From NCBI RefSeq assembly GCF_004011835.1, contig NZ_RKLN01000001.1:248001-312000 (forward strand): a stretch of DNA of 64,000 nucleotides, given 5' to 3'. This DNA is from Rhodococcus spongiicola. GTDB taxonomy: Bacteria; Actinomycetota; Actinomycetes; Mycobacteriales; Mycobacteriaceae. Under the pieces are notes generated by a model, which worked only from the letters and a program-made list of their open reading frames with translations, did no database searches and was not told the DNA's origin. Of the stretch, positions 9,490-17,641 are shown in pieces. Each line of letters opens with the position of its first letter. Position 1 is the first letter of the stretch. The translations under genes were made by a program, and so were the position numbers.

Positions 9490-10398
9490 GTGCTCGTCCA
9501 GCCACGCGCTCGCGGCGTCGGCTGACGAGATCTCGCCACTGCGGATACTGACCACCATCTCGGTCAGATCCGCGGTGGTGAGCTGCAGGACCACGCTCAA
9601 CCCGTTGACGTCGTCGGCGCGCAGCACGTTGCTGCGGTACAGCGGCACGACGTTCTGTGCGGTGAATGCGTCCTCGGAGTCATCGAGAACGACGAGGCCG
9701 GCGTCCTGCACTCCAGCTGCGGCCGCTGTGGCACCGCCGATCGGCGATGGGCTGGCGAGTAGTTCCCGCACGACATCGTCGGTCGGCCCCACCGGGACCA
9801 CCGCTCGGAATGTGCAACCGTACGCTGATCGCACGCGCGACAGCGCCAACTCGTCCTCGTCGAACCCTTCGGAGGTGTACAGCGTCAGGCCCGCGCAATC
9901 CGGCGCGATGTCGCCGATCGCGCGAGCTCCGAGCCGGTCAGCCTCTGGGCGGGGAAGCACGAGCGCCGACCGGTCGTCGGCGGGCGCGTACTCGGAGACC
10001 GCGAGGTCACCGGGCAACGCCTTGTTGAGCATCTCGAACACGTCCTCGGCAGCGGTGACGTCGGCGCCGGGTTCGAACCAATGCAGCAGCCGCCCGGTGT
10101 AGTCCGGCACCAGTGACACCCGGTTCGCATCGAGCGCCTCCAGCCGGTCAGCTCGGTCCCCCAACCCCAGGACGAGTTCGGTACGACGCCCGGCCGCTTC
10201 GAGCGCGCCGGCGTAGAGCCGGGCGACGAGCTCGCTCTCGACGGTGGTGGAGGCACCGACCACGACCGGCGGCGGCTGCGTGGGTGCGCTGACGCTGCTG
10301 CTGGTGTCGACACCGCACCCAGCCAGCAGCGCAAGGACCGGAAGGACCGTCAGCCGGGCGGCGAGCCCACCCACACGCCGAGCCCGCTTCGGTGCCAC
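9484..10398 (-). CDS. Glycine betaine/osmoprotectant-binding-like lipoprotein
   Basis: Predicted secreted lipoprotein of about 304 residues with a basic N-terminus, hydrophobic stretch and lipobox LALLAGC, followed by a Ser/Pro-rich linker and a substrate-binding domain of the ProX/OpuAC type. GTG at 10398 is preferred: GGAGG lies eight bases upstream and it gives a normal signal peptide. An ATG at 10452 would add 18 residues. No permease or ATPase genes are adjacent, so the transport partners must be elsewhere or the protein is a solitary sensor. Ligand unproven; quaternary amines are the family norm. Confidence 0.82.
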   Translation of the reverse strand: MAPKRARRVGGLAARLTVLPVLALLAGCGVDTSSSVSAPTQPPPVVVGASTTVESELVARLYAGALEAAGRRTELVLGLGDRADRLEALDANRVSLVPDYTGRLLHWFEPGADVTAAEDVFEMLNKALPGDLAVSEYAPADDRSALVLPRPEADRLGARAIGDIAPDCAGLTLYTSEGFDEDELALSRVRSAYGCTFRAVVPVGPTDDVVRELLASPSPIGGATAAAAGVQDAGLVVLDDSEDAFTAQNVVPLYRSNVLRADDVNGLSVVLQLTTADLTEMVVSIRSGEISSADAASAWLDEHL

Positions 10399-10490
10399 GC
10401 CCGCGCCTCCGATCTTCCCGTGAACGGTCCCACGGTAACTCCCAAGGACCATTCCCCAGAGACTATTTCCCAGGGACGAAGGACTACCGA

Positions 10491-11687
10491 CTACGACGCG
10501 GTGACACCCTCATCCTTCGCGGCCTGCGCAACGGCCGCAGCGACCGCTGGGGCGACCCGCGGATCGAGTGGGCTCGGGACGATCTTGTCGGCCGCGAGTT
10601 CGTCGCCGAGGACCGACAGGATCGCGTCGGCTGCCGCGAGCTTCATGCCTTCGGTGATCCGGCGGGCACCGGCGTCCAGTGCGCCCTTGAAGACGCCCGG
10701 GAACGCCAGCACGTTGTTGATCTGGTTCGGGAAGTCGCTGCGGCCGGTGGCGACGATCGACGCGTACTTGCGAGCGATGTCCGGGTGGATCTCCGGATCC
10801 GGGTTGGACATCGCGAAGATGATCGCATCGGAGGCCATGGTCGCGATGATCTCCTCGGGCACCGTGCCTGCGGACACACCCAGGAACACATCGGCACCAT
10901 TGAGTGCTTCGACGATCCCGCCCGTGCGGCCGGTGGGGTTGGTCCGAGCAGCGAGGTCCGCCTTGATCTCGTTGAGGTCGCCGCGATCCGACGAGAGAAC
11001 GCCCTTCGAGTCGAGCACGGTGACGTCGTAGACCCCGGCAGCGAGCAGGATGTTGGCGCAAGCGACACCGGCAGCACCGGCGCCGGAGATCACCACTCGC
11101 AGACCCTCGATGTCACGGCCCCGAACCTTGGCTGCACCGCGCAACGCGGCGAGCGCGACGATAGCGGTGCCGTGCTGGTCGTCGTGCATGACCGGGCAGT
11201 CGAGCGCCTCGATGACGCGCCGCTCGATCTCGAAGCAACGCGGCGCCGAGATGTCCTCGAGGTTGACTGCGCCGAAACTCGGACGCAGCCGAACCAGGGT
11301 CTCGACGATCTCGTCCGGATCCTTGGTGTCGAGTACGAGCGGGATGGAGTTGAGGTCGGCGAAGTTCTTGAACAGCGCCGACTTGCCCTCCATGACCGGC
11401 AGCGAGGCACGGGCACCGATGTCGCCGAGCCCGAGGACGGCCGAGCCGTCACTGACGACGACGACAAGGCGGTTGGTCCACGTGTAGCGATCGGCGAGAG
11501 TGTCGTCGGCATGGATCGCTCGGCTGACTTGCGCGACGCCAGGCGTGTACGCGATCGACAACGCACGCTGGGAATCGAGGGGGGCGGTGGTCTCCACCGA
11601 CAGCTTGCCACCGACGTGACCCGCGAAAATATCCTCGTCGGTTATCTCGACCTTTGGCGTAACGGAAGCTTCAGACACAGTGGACAC
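10491..11687 (-). CDS. mez: Malic enzyme (malate dehydrogenase, oxaloacetate-decarboxylating)
   Basis: 398-residue prokaryotic short malic enzyme converting malate to pyruvate and CO2 with NAD(P)H. The N-terminal malic domain has YTPGVA with the catalytic Tyr and the metal-binding segment EDISAPRCFEIE; HDDQHGT follows. The NAD(P)-binding domain shows SGAGAAGVA, and MSNPDPEI lies in the C-terminal third. GTG start with GAGG eight bases upstream. No phosphotransacetylase extension is present. It stands alone, next to an inverted repeat at 11726-11743 that may be its operator. Cofactor preference cannot be assigned from sequence here. Confidence 0.95.
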   Translation of the reverse strand: MSTVSEASVTPKVEITDEDIFAGHVGGKLSVETTAPLDSQRALSIAYTPGVAQVSRAIHADDTLADRYTWTNRLVVVVSDGSAVLGLGDIGARASLPVMEGKSALFKNFADLNSIPLVLDTKDPDEIVETLVRLRPSFGAVNLEDISAPRCFEIERRVIEALDCPVMHDDQHGTAIVALAALRGAAKVRGRDIEGLRVVISGAGAAGVACANILLAAGVYDVTVLDSKGVLSSDRGDLNEIKADLAARTNPTGRTGGIVEALNGADVFLGVSAGTVPEEIIATMASDAIIFAMSNPDPEIHPDIARKYASIVATGRSDFPNQINNVLAFPGVFKGALDAGARRITEGMKLAAADAILSVLGDELAADKIVPSPLDPRVAPAVAAAVAQAAKDEGVTAS

Positions 11688-11725
11688 GATGACACTCCTC
11701 TAGATGCCGGACTCACTCGGGTCCT

Positions 11726-11743
11726 GGTTACTACGGAGTAACC
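11726..11743. promoter_or_regulatory. Inverted repeat upstream of malic enzyme gene
   Basis: GGTTACT and AGTAACC arms separated by ACGG, 39 bp upstream of the malic enzyme start. Suitable as a dimeric repressor site; the regulator is unknown. Confidence 0.45.
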
Positions 11744-12070
11744 GGATCGACGAGGTGAAATCGACCCAGGCACTTCTGAACACAGGACTGCTTCGGTTGC
11801 AGCTACCGGGGCGCGCGATTGGCTGCACTACTGCCGGAGCGTGACGGCGCCGGGCAGGGTGGGCCCTGGCACAGGTTCTGCCACCTGGAAGCTCCCGCGA
11901 AGGGCGGTAGCACCGACGCGAGAGTGCAGTAAGTTTGCACCATCAGGGGACCGGAATCAAATCCGTCAGATCGGTCCCACCCTCACGAAAAACCTCGCCT
12001 ACCTGTGAGGATGCACCCGGCATGCCCGGAACGACTCACACCATCGAGCTGGATTCGTTACAGCCGTGGG
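11744..12070. other. Gene-free stretch with further inverted repeats
   Basis: No convincing gene. It contains GTGCA-N7-TGCAC (11924-11940) and GGGACCG/CGGTCCC (11947-11978, 18-nt loop). It lies between the malic enzyme promoter side and the 3' end of the next minus-strand gene, so the second repeat could be that gene's terminator and the first an operator. Nothing resembles a known riboswitch. Confidence 0.4.
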
Positions 12071-12412
12071 TCACGACCACCACTGCGTCCAAAGCAGCAA
12101 AGTGGTAGCCACGAGAACTGCCATCGATGCGAGCATGGACGCACCCCCGCGGAGGCGATCGGCTGCGATCTGCAGACCCACCGCGACGATGCTCGAGACC
12201 ACGTGTGCGGTGATCGTGTCGGTGCCCGGTCCCGGGAAGTCCCGACTCGCCGCCAGGTACGCGACGACTACGACGGCGATTGTCGCGGCCACGACACCAC
12301 CGGCCGCGATACCGGACAGCCCGCGCAGTGCCCGTACTGTCCACGAGTCCAGCCACTGCCGAGGCTCGTCACCCCACTGCCGAGGCTCGTCACCGTATCC
12401 GTCGTAGGTCAC
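12071..12412 (-). CDS. Small two-helix membrane protein, unknown function
   Basis: 113 residues with two hydrophobic segments (about 33-52 and 90-110). A short polar N-terminus contains GDEPRQW twice in tandem, produced by a 21-bp DNA duplication. GTG start with AGGAGG six bases upstream, located inside the 3' end of the PHP gene (23-bp overlap), so the two are probably co-transcribed and coupled. No family recognised; similar small membrane proteins follow PHP genes in relatives, but I cannot name a role. Confidence 0.75.
   Translation of the reverse strand: MTYDGYGDEPRQWGDEPRQWLDSWTVRALRGLSGIAAGGVVAATIAVVVVAYLAASRDFPGPGTDTITAHVVSSIVAVGLQIAADRLRGGASMLASMAVLVATTLLLWTQWWS
12353..12394. repeat. 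Tandem 21-bp direct repeat across a stop/start junction
   Basis: Two identical 21-bp units, 12353-12373 and 12374-12394. The stop codon of the PHP gene (12392-12390) lies in the second unit. The duplication adds seven residues (GDEPRQW) to the downstream membrane protein. Confidence 0.9.
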
Positions 12413-13334
12413 CGGTCGCCTCCTGTGTCGTCCCGTCCTCGACTGCCGTTCCGTCCTCGACAGTCATCGCGTCACCTGGCGGGGCCGACAGCACGGGCAC
12501 GCCCGATGCGCGCGCCACGATCGCGTCGAACGACTCCGGAGCCGTGGTGTACTGGCCGAGCTCGATCGTCTTGTTCGTCCCGTGGTAGTCCGACGACCCG
12601 GTGACGATCAGATCCAACTCAGTCGCGAGCGATCGCAAGAGATCAACGTCGCTCCCGCCGTGGTCCGGGTGATCGACCTCGAGACCGGCGAGCCCGCGGT
12701 CGGCGAGTTCGCGAATGCTGTCGAGTGCAACCAGTCGCCCGCGCGAACGTGCCCGAGCGTGGGCGATGACGCTCACTCCGCCTGCCGCATTGACCATCTC
12801 GACCGCTCGTTCGAGGGGGGTGTCCTCTTTCTCGACGTAGTAGGGGCTGCGCACGGAGAGAGGACCGGCGAACGCCTCATCAACGCTCGAGACGACCCCG
12901 GCCTCCACGAGCGCGCGCGCCAGGTGCGGGCGTCCGACCACCTGCCCGGCGTCGGCCATCACCGCGTCGAAGTCGATCGGCAACCCGTCGGCGGCCATCT
13001 TCGTCGCCATTGCACGCAGTCGAGCGACCCGTTCACCCCGCAGTCGCTCCCGTTCGTTCGCGAACTCGCGCGCGGTCGGGTCGAACAGGTAGGCCAGCAG
13101 GTGCACGGCGACGGGACGCCCATCCTCATCCCTGCCCTCGCACGACATCTCCATGCCGCGGACCAACCGGAGCCCACTGGGCAATGCCGCGGCCGCCTCT
13201 GCCCAGCCGGCGGTGGTGTCGTGGTCGGTGATCGCGAGCACGTCCACATCGGCCCTGACCGCTGCCTGTACCAGTTCCGTGGGGCTATCGGTTCCGTCCG
13301 ACGCGGTCGAGTGGGTGTGGAGATCGATACGCAC
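12390..13334 (-). CDS. PHP-domain phosphoesterase
   Basis: 314-residue polymerase-and-histidinol-phosphatase domain protein. Metal-binding motifs: RIDLHTHSTASDG at the N-terminus, ITDHDT, GMEMSCE (Glu), VIAHAR, and SSDYHG near the C-terminus. Relatives hydrolyse nucleoside 3',5'-bisphosphates or similar phosphate esters; the exact substrate is not evident. GTG at 13334 is chosen because homologues begin immediately before the LHTHS motif; a start 41 codons upstream is open but would add an Arg-rich extension. The acidic C-terminal tail is VEDGT-repetitive and ends in the 21-bp repeat overlapping the next gene. Confidence 0.88.
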   Translation of the reverse strand: MRIDLHTHSTASDGTDSPTELVQAAVRADVDVLAITDHDTTAGWAEAAAALPSGLRLVRGMEMSCEGRDEDGRPVAVHLLAYLFDPTAREFANERERLRGERVARLRAMATKMAADGLPIDFDAVMADAGQVVGRPHLARALVEAGVVSSVDEAFAGPLSVRSPYYVEKEDTPLERAVEMVNAAGGVSVIAHARARSRGRLVALDSIRELADRGLAGLEVDHPDHGGSDVDLLRSLATELDLIVTGSSDYHGTNKTIELGQYTTAPESFDAIVARASGVPVLSAPPGDAMTVEDGTAVEDGTTQEATGDLRRIR

Positions 13335-13392
13335 CGGTCCAGTGTGGCAGGTCACGGCCCGGTGCGCCGTGGCTTGTCTGCGCCGTCGCTTG

Positions 13393-13980
13393 TCAGAGCG
13401 TTGCGGCACCGCGGGCAGGATCCCGGATGTCGATCCCGGCCTCGGCCCACGCCTCACGGAGCGCGCCGGCTCCGCGCACTCGCACCCAGGCCGCTTCGGT
13501 GCCGGTCAACGGCGCTACCTCGAGGAACTGCACAGGCTCGAGCGGATCGGGAAGGGCCAGGTCGGGGATCTCGCTCGTGCCGAGCAGCACCGCGGTGAAC
13601 GGCGCTCCCTTCCACAGCGGCTCGCCCAGGTCGATCAGCCCGTCCGGCTTCAGGACCACACCCTCGACCGACGGCGCGGCCGCGAGAACAGCGAGCGTCT
13701 TGTGCACGCCTGAAGCGACTCCCGCGCCCCCGGCGAGGGCCAGGACCAGCTCCGCCCGGGGCCCGCGCGTGGGGTCGGCGACCATCTCGCTCGGATCACC
13801 CATCGGGTGTCGTGAGCAGCCCAAGGTCGCGTAGCGCACCGGCGCGTCATCTGCGCCGCGGTAGTACAGGACGTCGATGGGTTCGAGGCCCAGGAAGGTC
13901 ACCGAGGCTGCGGTCGGCTCGGGTCCACCGATATGCCGGTCGAGGTGTGCACGTACGGCGGGGACAACACTGTCAGTCAC
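13393..13980 (-). CDS. Suppressor-of-fused (SUFU) domain protein
   Basis: 195-residue soluble protein of the bacterial SUFU-like family. Characteristic segments include VRYATLGCSRHPMGDP, PRAELVL, KTLAVLAA and LWKGAPFTAVLL. In animals SUFU acts in Hedgehog signalling; the bacterial proteins have no established role but often occur with polymorphic toxin immunity systems, while mycobacterial-type members like this one are chromosomal and stand alone. Start uncertain: GTG at 13980 (MTDSVV) or GTG 15 bases upstream. No clear ribosome site for either. Confidence 0.8.
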   Translation of the reverse strand: MTDSVVPAVRAHLDRHIGGPEPTAASVTFLGLEPIDVLYYRGADDAPVRYATLGCSRHPMGDPSEMVADPTRGPRAELVLALAGGAGVASGVHKTLAVLAAAPSVEGVVLKPDGLIDLGEPLWKGAPFTAVLLGTSEIPDLALPDPLEPVQFLEVAPLTGTEAAWVRVRGAGALREAWAEAGIDIRDPARGAATL

Positions 13981-14123
13981 GCATCCATCTAACACCCGCG
14001 GCGGGACGGGTCCCCAGGGTGGCCGTGCCGACCGTTACCTACTGCGGACGAACCGGACGTCCCCGCGAACCAGGCCTCGAACGCCCCAGCGCCCGAACCG
14101 ATTCGATCGGAACCTCGGCCGAG

Positions 14124-14612
14124 TCAGAGCGCGAGTCGGGCCAGCATGTCACGTCCGGACTCCGCCGTCTTGGGATCGCAGAGCACGTCATAGCGAGTGG
14201 CGACCAGTTGCATGGTGGACGAGAAGTCCCGCGTACCACGGGTTGCCGCGTACGGGATGGTCGTCGAGATCAGCCCGAAGACGATTCCGCCCACGATGCC
14301 GACGAGTAGCGGCCCGAGGAGTCCGCCCGTGAAGATACCCAGCAGCAGACCGAAGAACACGCCCAACCATGCACCCGAAACAATCCCACCGCCAATGACT
14401 TTGGCCCAAGTCAGGCGCCCCAGGACTCGTTCGACCTGCATGAGGTCGACGCCGACGATCGTCACGTCCTGGACCGAGAACTGTTGGTCGGACAAGTAGT
14501 CGACAGCGCGCTGGGCCTCGGCGTAGGTCGAGTACGAACCGATGGGCCAGCCGGTAGGTGGCGTGGGAAGCCCCCGACCGGGACGACTCGGCTGTGAGAG
14601 TGGGTTCGTCAT
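14124..14612 (-). CDS. YflT-like general stress domain membrane protein
   Basis: 162 residues. An N-terminal globular domain (about 22-65) has the GSYSTYAEAQRAVDYL pattern of the general-stress YflT/GSP17M family. It is followed by a Gly-rich double transmembrane hairpin (about 72-122) with GxxxG-like packing and a soluble C-terminus. ATG start with AGGAG about 11 bases upstream. Position matches Rv1234, a conserved membrane protein. Role unknown; stress association is by family name only. Confidence 0.8.
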   Translation of the reverse strand: MTNPLSQPSRPGRGLPTPPTGWPIGSYSTYAEAQRAVDYLSDQQFSVQDVTIVGVDLMQVERVLGRLTWAKVIGGGIVSGAWLGVFFGLLLGIFTGGLLGPLLVGIVGGIVFGLISTTIPYAATRGTRDFSSTMQLVATRYDVLCDPKTAESGRDMLARLAL

Positions 14613-14706
14613 CGTCTTCGTCTCTCCTGCTCGCGGTGCGTGATGTGCCCGGTTCTACCGATCGTCTGTCCTGCTATCAATTGTGCCCGCCCCTGGGCGT
14701 GCCCGC

Positions 14707-15669
14707 CTACCCGTTCGACGGAGGAGTGAAACGAGAGGTTCGACTCATACCCGCGGCCCGACCCTTCGCCGAGATGACCAGCGCCATCTTCCGGCTCGCC
14801 TCGTCGATCATCTCGTCGCCGAGCATCACGGCACCACGCGCGCCGCCGGCCGCGGACGTGTGGAACTCGTAGGCGTCGAGGATCAACTCGGCCTGGTCGA
14901 AGTCCTCCTGCCGCGGGCTGAATACCTCGTTGGCAGTATCGATCTGGGTGGGATGGAGCACCCACTTGCCATCGAAGCCGAGCGCCGCGGTGCGCTGCGC
15001 GGAGCGGCGGAAAGCTTCGACATCGCGGATCTGAAGATAGGGACCGTCGATGGCCTGCAGATCGTGCGCACGCGCGGCCATCAGGATCGTCATCAGAATG
15101 TGGTGGTAGGCGTCACCGCGGTCGTAGCCCTCGGGTTGTTCGCCCACGACGAGTGTCCGCATGTTGATACTCGCCATGAAATCCGCCGGACCGAACACGA
15201 GCGTTTGCACGCGCGGGCTCGCAGTCGCGATGGCGTCGATGTTCGTCAGTCCGATCGCGTTCTCGATCTGCGGTTCGATACCGATGCGCCCCACCTCGAG
15301 TCCGGCGGCCTTCTCGATCTGCGTCAACAGGAGATCGAGGGCCTGGACGTGGCTGGCGTCGGAGACCTTCGGAAGCAGGATCGCGTCGAGATTCCCACCC
15401 GCGCCACCGACGACGGTCGCAACGTCGACATGGGTCCATTCGGTGGTCCAGTCGTTGACCCGCACCACCTTGATCTGGTCGCCCCAACCGTCCTCGTTCA
15501 GCGCGTCGACGATGCGCTCCCGCGCCTCGGCCTTCGCGATCGGCGCGACTGCATCCTCGAGATCGAGGAAGATCTCGTCGGCCGGCAACCCCTTCGCCTT
15601 GTCGATCATCTTGCGGCTGGAACCGGGCACAGCCAGTACTGACCGGCGCGGCCGCAAACGAGAAGACAT
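14707..15669 (-). CDS. HpcH/HpaI aldolase/citrate-lyase family CoA-ester lyase
   Basis: 320-residue TIM-barrel lyase of the CitE/malyl-CoA lyase type. Visible motifs: RSVLAVPGSS near the N-terminus, DLEDAVAP (metal and substrate site), PKV, Arg/Glu residues in IGIEPQIENAIGL, FGPADFMAS, and GKWVLHPTQI. Family members cleave or make beta-hydroxyacyl-CoA esters such as malyl-CoA, methylmalyl-CoA or citramalyl-CoA; which one applies here is not decided. ATG at 15669 is chosen because GGAGG (15684-15680) lies ten bases upstream; a TTG three codons earlier sits against the ribosome site. Confidence 0.87.
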   Translation of the reverse strand: MSSRLRPRRSVLAVPGSSRKMIDKAKGLPADEIFLDLEDAVAPIAKAEARERIVDALNEDGWGDQIKVVRVNDWTTEWTHVDVATVVGGAGGNLDAILLPKVSDASHVQALDLLLTQIEKAAGLEVGRIGIEPQIENAIGLTNIDAIATASPRVQTLVFGPADFMASINMRTLVVGEQPEGYDRGDAYHHILMTILMAARAHDLQAIDGPYLQIRDVEAFRRSAQRTAALGFDGKWVLHPTQIDTANEVFSPRQEDFDQAELILDAYEFHTSAAGGARGAVMLGDEMIDEASRKMALVISAKGRAAGMSRTSRFTPPSNG

Positions 15670-15725
15670 GGTCGACAAGCCTCCAAATTCAGTGGATCAC
15701 CAGACAAGGACTTAGCCTTTTCATC

Positions 15726-17000
15726 ATGGCAGCTGTGAACAAGGTATTCGCAGCCAGGCTCGCCGGCCTGGTGGTTCTCGGACCCGACGGCGAGTCGATC
15801 GGTCGCGTCCGCGACGTGGTGCTGACGATTCGGGTCGGCCGTCAGCCGCCGCGGGTCCTCGGCCTGGTTATCGAAATGTTCACGCGCAAAAGGATTTTCG
15901 TGCCGATGCTGCGGGTCACCGCGATCGAGCCGGGCTCAGTGACCCTCAAGACGGGCAATGTGAGTCTGCGCCGGTTCGATCAGCGCCCGACCGAGGTACT
16001 CGCCCTCGCCCAGGTCCTCGACTCCCGCGTCACCACCGACGACCCCGAGGTCGTCGAGGTGATCGGATCCGACGTCGTCATCGTGGATCTGGGTATCGAA
16101 TTGACCCGCACCCGGGACTGGGTCGTCTCCCGCGTCGCGGTCCGCGCCTCTCGCAGTCGGCTCGGCCGCCGTTCGGCGATCCACGTCGTGGATTGGCAGC
16201 ACGTGCACGGGTTGACCTCTACCGCGCTCGCGATGCCCGGCCAGGGCGTCTCCCAACTGCTCATGCAGTTCGAGGGCATGCGCGCTGCGGACGTGGCACA
16301 CGCGATGCGCGAACTGCCGGAAAAGCGTCGCCACGAGGTGGCGCTGGCGCTGGACGACGAACGCCTGGCCGACGTGGTGCAGGAACTGCCCGCCGACGAC
16401 CAGACCGACCTGCTGCTGCACCTCGAGGTCGAACGTGCTGCCGACGTGCTCGAGGCGATGGATCCCGATGATGCCGCGGACGTGCTGGGCGGGCTGCCCG
16501 AGACGGACGCCGAATCGCTGCTGCAGCTGATGGACCCAGAGGATTCCGAACCGGTCCGCCGCTTGCTCGAACACTCGCCGGACACCGCGGGCGGGCTGAT
16601 GACGCCCCAACCCGTGGTGCTCACTCCGTCGACGACCGTTGCCGAGGCCCTCGCCCGGGCCCGCAACGCCGATTTGACGCCGGCCCTCGCCAGCATGGTC
16701 TTCGTGGTCCGGCCCCCCACGGCGACCCCGACCGGACGATATCTCGGATGCGTCCACCTGCAACGGCTTCTGCGCGAGCCGCCCGCGAGCCTAGTCGGCG
16801 GCATCCTCGACGACGGCCTCCCCCGTCTCGACCCCGAGGACTCGCTCGCAACGATTACGCGCTACTTCGCCACCTACAACTTGGTGTGTGCACCGGTCGT
16901 GGACGACGAGCGCCACCTACTCGGGGCCGTAACCGTTGACGACGTCCTCGACCACCTCCTGCCCGAAGACTGGCGCGAGGAGGAGTCCGACGATGAGTGA
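15726..17000 (+). CDS. PRC-barrel/MgtE-N/CBS protein lacking the transporter domain
   Basis: 424 residues, no transmembrane helix. The N-terminal part (about 1-160) resembles PRC-barrel domains (VLGPDGESIGRVRDVV). It is followed by the MgtE cytosolic helical domain (about 175-295: LPADDQTDLLL, MDPDDAADVLGGLP, HSPDTAGGLMTP) and a CBS pair (about 295-415, ending VTVDDVLDHLLP). In true MgtE channels these parts sense Mg2+ and gate the attached membrane domain, which is absent here. Corresponds in position to Rv1232c. It overlaps the next gene, a membrane protein, by 8 bp, so a two-protein complex is plausible. Mg sensing is inferred from domains. Confidence 0.88.
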   Translation: MAAVNKVFAARLAGLVVLGPDGESIGRVRDVVLTIRVGRQPPRVLGLVIEMFTRKRIFVPMLRVTAIEPGSVTLKTGNVSLRRFDQRPTEVLALAQVLDSRVTTDDPEVVEVIGSDVVIVDLGIELTRTRDWVVSRVAVRASRSRLGRRSAIHVVDWQHVHGLTSTALAMPGQGVSQLLMQFEGMRAADVAHAMRELPEKRRHEVALALDDERLADVVQELPADDQTDLLLHLEVERAADVLEAMDPDDAADVLGGLPETDAESLLQLMDPEDSEPVRRLLEHSPDTAGGLMTPQPVVLTPSTTVAEALARARNADLTPALASMVFVVRPPTATPTGRYLGCVHLQRLLREPPASLVGGILDDGLPRLDPEDSLATITRYFATYNLVCAPVVDDERHLLGAVTVDDVLDHLLPEDWREEESDDE

Positions 17001-17523
17001 ACTCAACGGTCGCCAGCGCCTCGAGACCCCCCGCGGCACACGGGGCCTGCGATTCCACATCGACGTCGAGGCCGTCGGCCGGGTCAGCGAGAGCATCGCT
17101 CGATTCCTCGGCACCGGACGCTATCTGCTGATGCAGACCGTGGTCGTGGTGGTGTGGGTCGCCCTCAACGTGTTCGCGGTGAGGCTGCAGTGGGATCCCT
17201 ATCCGTTCATCTTGCTGAACCTCGCCTTCTCGACGCAGGCCGCGTACGCCGCCCCCCTGATCCTGCTGGCCCAGAACCGGCAGGAGAACCGGGACCGGGT
17301 TTCGCTCGAGGAGGACCGGGCACGCGCGGCGCAGACCAAGGCCGACACCGAGTTCCTCGCGCGTGAACTGGCGGCCCTTCGGTTGGCCGTCGGCGAGGTG
17401 GCGACCCGCGACTACCTCAGACGCGAACTCGACGACATCCGCCAGTTGCTCGCCGTTCGGGAGGGCGGCGAGGACGAGCCCGACTCCGCTGCCGGCCCGA
17501 AATCGCCGACCGGCAGGAAGTAA
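16993..17523 (+). CDS. DUF1003 membrane protein
   Basis: 176 residues. Two transmembrane helices (about 40-65 and 73-95) in the typical DUF1003 context (RFLGTGRYLLMQT, WDPYPFILLNLAFS, APLILLAQNRQ), then a charged coiled-coil-like C-terminus (about 100-160). The start is the ATG inside the end of the preceding gene (8-bp overlap), preferred over a start 57 bases upstream that would read through the other gene. The overlap with a soluble MgtE-like protein points to joint function. Equivalent to Rv1231c. Confidence 0.9.
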   Translation: MSELNGRQRLETPRGTRGLRFHIDVEAVGRVSESIARFLGTGRYLLMQTVVVVVWVALNVFAVRLQWDPYPFILLNLAFSTQAAYAAPLILLAQNRQENRDRVSLEEDRARAAQTKADTEFLARELAALRLAVGEVATRDYLRRELDDIRQLLAVREGGEDEPDSAAGPKSPTGRK

Positions 17524-17533
17524 CCGCACGACA

Positions 17534-17561
17534 CGTCACCGATAGGTAACGTGTTCGAACA
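17534..17561. promoter_or_regulatory. Palindromic elements upstream of the lytic transglycosylase gene
   Basis: An 18-bp near-palindrome (CGTCACC-GATA-GGTAACG, 17534-17551, one mismatch) directly abuts TGTTCGAACA (17552-17561), a perfect 10-bp palindrome. Both lie about 80-110 bp before the chosen start. Which regulator binds is unknown. Confidence 0.4.
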
Positions 17562-17641
17562 TCGCAGAGATATTCCCGCAGAACGCTCGGAATGTGTTGC
17601 GTGACTGTGGATGCAAGCTTCTGCAAGGAGGGGTTGAGGGA

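Noticed and set aside
12005-12604. 199-residue plus-strand frame
   Set aside because: Antisense to the small membrane protein and PHP genes, which have better starts and recognisable sequence.
15670-15725. Mg2+ riboswitch before the MgtE-like gene
   Set aside because: Only 56 bp separate it from the divergent lyase gene; no room for an M-box leader and no matching structure.
17524-17641. Cyclic di-AMP (ydaO) riboswitch before the lytic transglycosylase
   Set aside because: Expected in some actinobacterial wall-hydrolase genes, but the leader is too short and lacks the conserved core.
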